Positions 6,102-7,897 of a DNA stretch of 7,897 nucleotides are shown one piece after another. The stretch's first letter is position 1. The number at the start of each line of letters is the position of its first letter. This stretch comes from Pseudobdellovibrionaceae bacterium (GTDB lineage Bacteria; Bdellovibrionota; Bdellovibrionia; Bdellovibrionales; Bdellovibrionaceae), in assembly GCA_947374445.1 (NCBI GenBank), contig CANCBY010000109.1, positions 1 through 7,897 on the forward strand, written 5' to 3'. Below the pieces are notes generated by a model that was given only the letters and a program-made list of their open reading frames with translations, was not told the DNA's origin and ran no database searches. A program made the position numbers and the translations under genes.

Positions 6102-7897
6102 TGTTTTTAAGTACGCTCAGCACGCGATAAAGTTGCAAGCGCGTGACTGGTTGAAGGGGCTTGTCTTTCAATCTCTTTTTTGTAAAATCCCACAGCTCCG
6201 AATCAAGAGATGGGATTTTACCATAAGTCACTAAGTACAAAAAGGCCTCGCGTACAAACCAATCAGCCTTAACGGGACTTAGTTCTTTTATCAGGCGGTG
6301 AAATCGCGGCTCCCCAACAAATAGTTCGTCGACTGAAATTGAACCAGATGCATCGGTATCAAACTGAATAAAGAGCGACTCAACGTACTGAACAATAGAA
6401 GTAAAGCTACGAATCTCCGCATACTCTGTCACGCCAAACTTAGCGTCATCAAAGCGCGAAATTTGCATCACGATGCTATAGATTTCGCTCCACTCTTGTC
6501 GTGGCATCTGCTTCTTTGCGGCAAGAAGTAGCGGCATATTTGAAAATATCTCTTCAAAGTGCTGCTCTACCACTTTGCGAAACACCGGCTCTTCGCTCTT
6601 AGCTCGATTCATGACGTCTTTTTCAGCCAGATGACCTCGTGCCTGTTCAATGAACTCCTCAATTTGATCGGTCATAACGGACCCTGCTGAAATCATAAAA
6701 TGTAGAAGCTCATAAATTTCTTTGCCTTCGAGGCGTAGATCTCCATTTCCGCTAAATGTAAAAAAATTGCCCTCTTTAAAAGTTCTTTGTGGAGCGCCGT
6801 TTTGCCGAGGGTCTAAAAATCCGATGGCTTGACCAAACTCTCGAAAGTTGTATTCCAAATCCACAATACGTTCTTCAGTCATTGCCGTAGAAAAAAGATC
6901 TCGTCCGATACCATCTCCATAGCCATTAAGAGTGAGTCTTGTCAGAGCTCGTAAAGCAGCCTGAAGGGTCATGGAATTCAAAGAAACTTTTGCAAGTGAA
7001 GGCTTCGTGTTTAGCACCAATTTCTCCGTCGTATCAAAAAATACGGCGCGCTTTTGGCCCATCAGCATCTGCCACTCATCCAAAGTAGCGATCAAAGACA
7101 TGCGATTGGCGGAAATTGTCCGCACACAAAGCGATTTATCGTAAGATTGCGACAGAGATAATAGCTTTTCGACAGGCAGAGCTTGCTGCTTCCCAAAGAG
7201 ATCTGAGATCATGATTTGCGACTGCCGCCAAGCTTCGTATTCGTAATTTATAACCGCCAATTGACTGCGATTGATTTCTGCAATCTCGAAAGTTTCGCCT
7301 CTTCCTTCGCGCTTACCATCGATCAAATGAAAAATAACTTTTTTATAGGTGTTTTTTATGACATCAAGACTCAGGTTGATTTTTACGAGCTTCAATTCAA
7401 CCAGAGCCTTGAGCATCTGATCAATTTCTAAGGTCGCCAAATAGCCCTTGCGCTCCATCATCGGCGAGCGGCCAATCGAATCTAAAACCCAATCGGTCCA
7501 GCGGATCGCGACTTTCCACTCAGGACCATTTTTGAGATCTAGCAATCTGGTATGATAATAAAACTCCTGCCCCATAAAATACGCATCGACAGACCAATTT
7601 ATGGCAGCCGTCCAATCGGCTTTAGACCCTAGCGTTGGATGCTGTCCGAGAAATACTGATTTCAAACTATTCATCAAAGGAAACCAACGCAAAAAATCAT
7701 TGAGCTTTCCTTGGCTGCCAGTGAAGGAATTCAGCTCAGAAACAAATGAGCTGATATCAGAAAAGTCAAACTCAGATCCACCAAGCTTAAAACTTAAAAT
7801 GACAGCCGTGGCCGCGTCGGTGACTTTGCTCTGAGCTGCTTTTAACTCTTCAAAAGAAACATCTTTAGGATCCTTTTGAAATAACAATAACGAACTC
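6091..7897 (-). CDS. Large uncharacterised protein with C-terminal EF-hand (5' end outside window)
   Basis: The frame is open to the right edge (residues SSLL precede the in-frame TTG at 7887), so the true N-terminus, possibly with a signal peptide, is missing. Numbering here starts at that TTG and gives 598 residues. I do not recognise the main body: it is helical, rich in Trp, Tyr and Phe, and has no membrane segments or enzyme motif I can name. Near the C-terminus a canonical calcium-binding EF-hand loop is clear, DTDASGSISVDE at 510-521 (ligand positions D510, D512, S514, S516, S518, E521; G515 and I517 at the conserved sites), flanked by the helices VQYVESLFIQF and ELFVGEPRFHRLI. Weaker EF-like loops lie at 379-390 (SGNGDLRLEGKE) and 551-562 (YLVTYGKIPSLD, no acidic ligands). 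Its stop overlaps the MFS start by 11 bp, so the two products are probably made together. Calcium binding is inferred from the motif; cellular location is unknown. Confidence 0.85.
   Translation of the reverse strand, partial: SSLLLFQKDPKDVSFEELKAAQSKVTDAATAVILSFKLGGSEFDFSDISSFVSELNSFTGSQGKLNDFLRWFPLMNSLKSVFLGQHPTLGSKADWTAAINWSVDAYFMGQEFYYHTRLLDLKNGPEWKVAIRWTDWVLDSIGRSPMMERKGYLATLEIDQMLKALVELKLVKINLSLDVIKNTYKKVIFHLIDGKREGRGETFEIAEINRSQLAVINYEYEAWRQSQIMISDLFGKQQALPVEKLLSLSQSYDKSLCVRTISANRMSLIATLDEWQMLMGQKRAVFFDTTEKLVLNTKPSLAKVSLNSMTLQAALRALTRLTLNGYGDGIGRDLFSTAMTEERIVDLEYNFREFGQAIGFLDPRQNGAPQRTFKEGNFFTFSGNGDLRLEGKEIYELLHFMISAGSVMTDQIEEFIEQARGHLAEKDVMNRAKSEEPVFRKVVEQHFEEIFSNMPLLLAAKKQMPRQEWSEIYSIVMQISRFDDAKFGVTEYAEIRSFTSIVQYVESLFIQFDTDASGSISVDELFVGEPRFHRLIKELSPVKADWFVREAFLYLVTYGKIPSLDSELWDFTKKRLKDKPLQPVTRLQLYRVLSVLKNNAL

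Noticed and set aside
7216..7431. Short + strand frames opposite the EF-hand protein (also 7601-7834)
   Set aside because: Antisense to a continuous 598-codon frame ending in a clear EF-hand; no independent support.
1..7897. Defence island, prophage, transposon or CRISPR array
   Set aside because: No nuclease, integrase, transposase, toxin-antitoxin, phage protein or regularly spaced repeat was seen on either strand; gene content is housekeeping or envelope type.

Overview
The window is ordinary-looking bacterial chromosome: moderate to low GC, genes nearly wall to wall, no non-coding stretch above about 100 bp, and no tRNA, rRNA, CRISPR array, insertion sequence or phage gene that I can see. 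The mix of proteins (an EF-hand protein of unknown function, an NhaR-like LysR regulator beginning LNYHHLYYF, a stand-alone CheY, several TTG starts) is compatible with a Bdellovibrio-like member of the Bdellovibrionota. That placement is an impression from protein style, not proof.

Left part (1-1362). The 3' end of an unrecognised helical protein gene (+) runs tail-to-tail into a DedA-family membrane protein gene (-), and the two coding ends overlap by 41 bp. The 99-bp divergent gap after dedA holds a perfect 10-bp inverted repeat whose inner arm contains most of the dedA ribosome binding site. This is the most distinctive non-coding signal in the window.

Middle part (1363-2825). A RluA-family pseudouridine synthase (+) is followed 31 bp later by a single-domain CheY-like response regulator (+). 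A perfect 11-bp tandem duplication sits on the synthase stop codon.

Right part (2826-7897). Four genes run leftwards on the minus strand. In transcription order they are a large EF-hand protein (5' end outside the window), an MFS permease (11-bp overlap), an RlmL/YpsC-like THUMP-domain RNA methyltransferase (8-bp overlap, TTG start with a good Shine-Dalgarno), and, after a 56-bp gap, an NhaR-like LysR regulator. The first three look translationally coupled. The regulator may have its own promoter or be read through from them.

I found no convincing new defence, mobile or biosynthetic system. The candidates for a second look are the dedA inverted repeat and the EF-hand/MFS pair.
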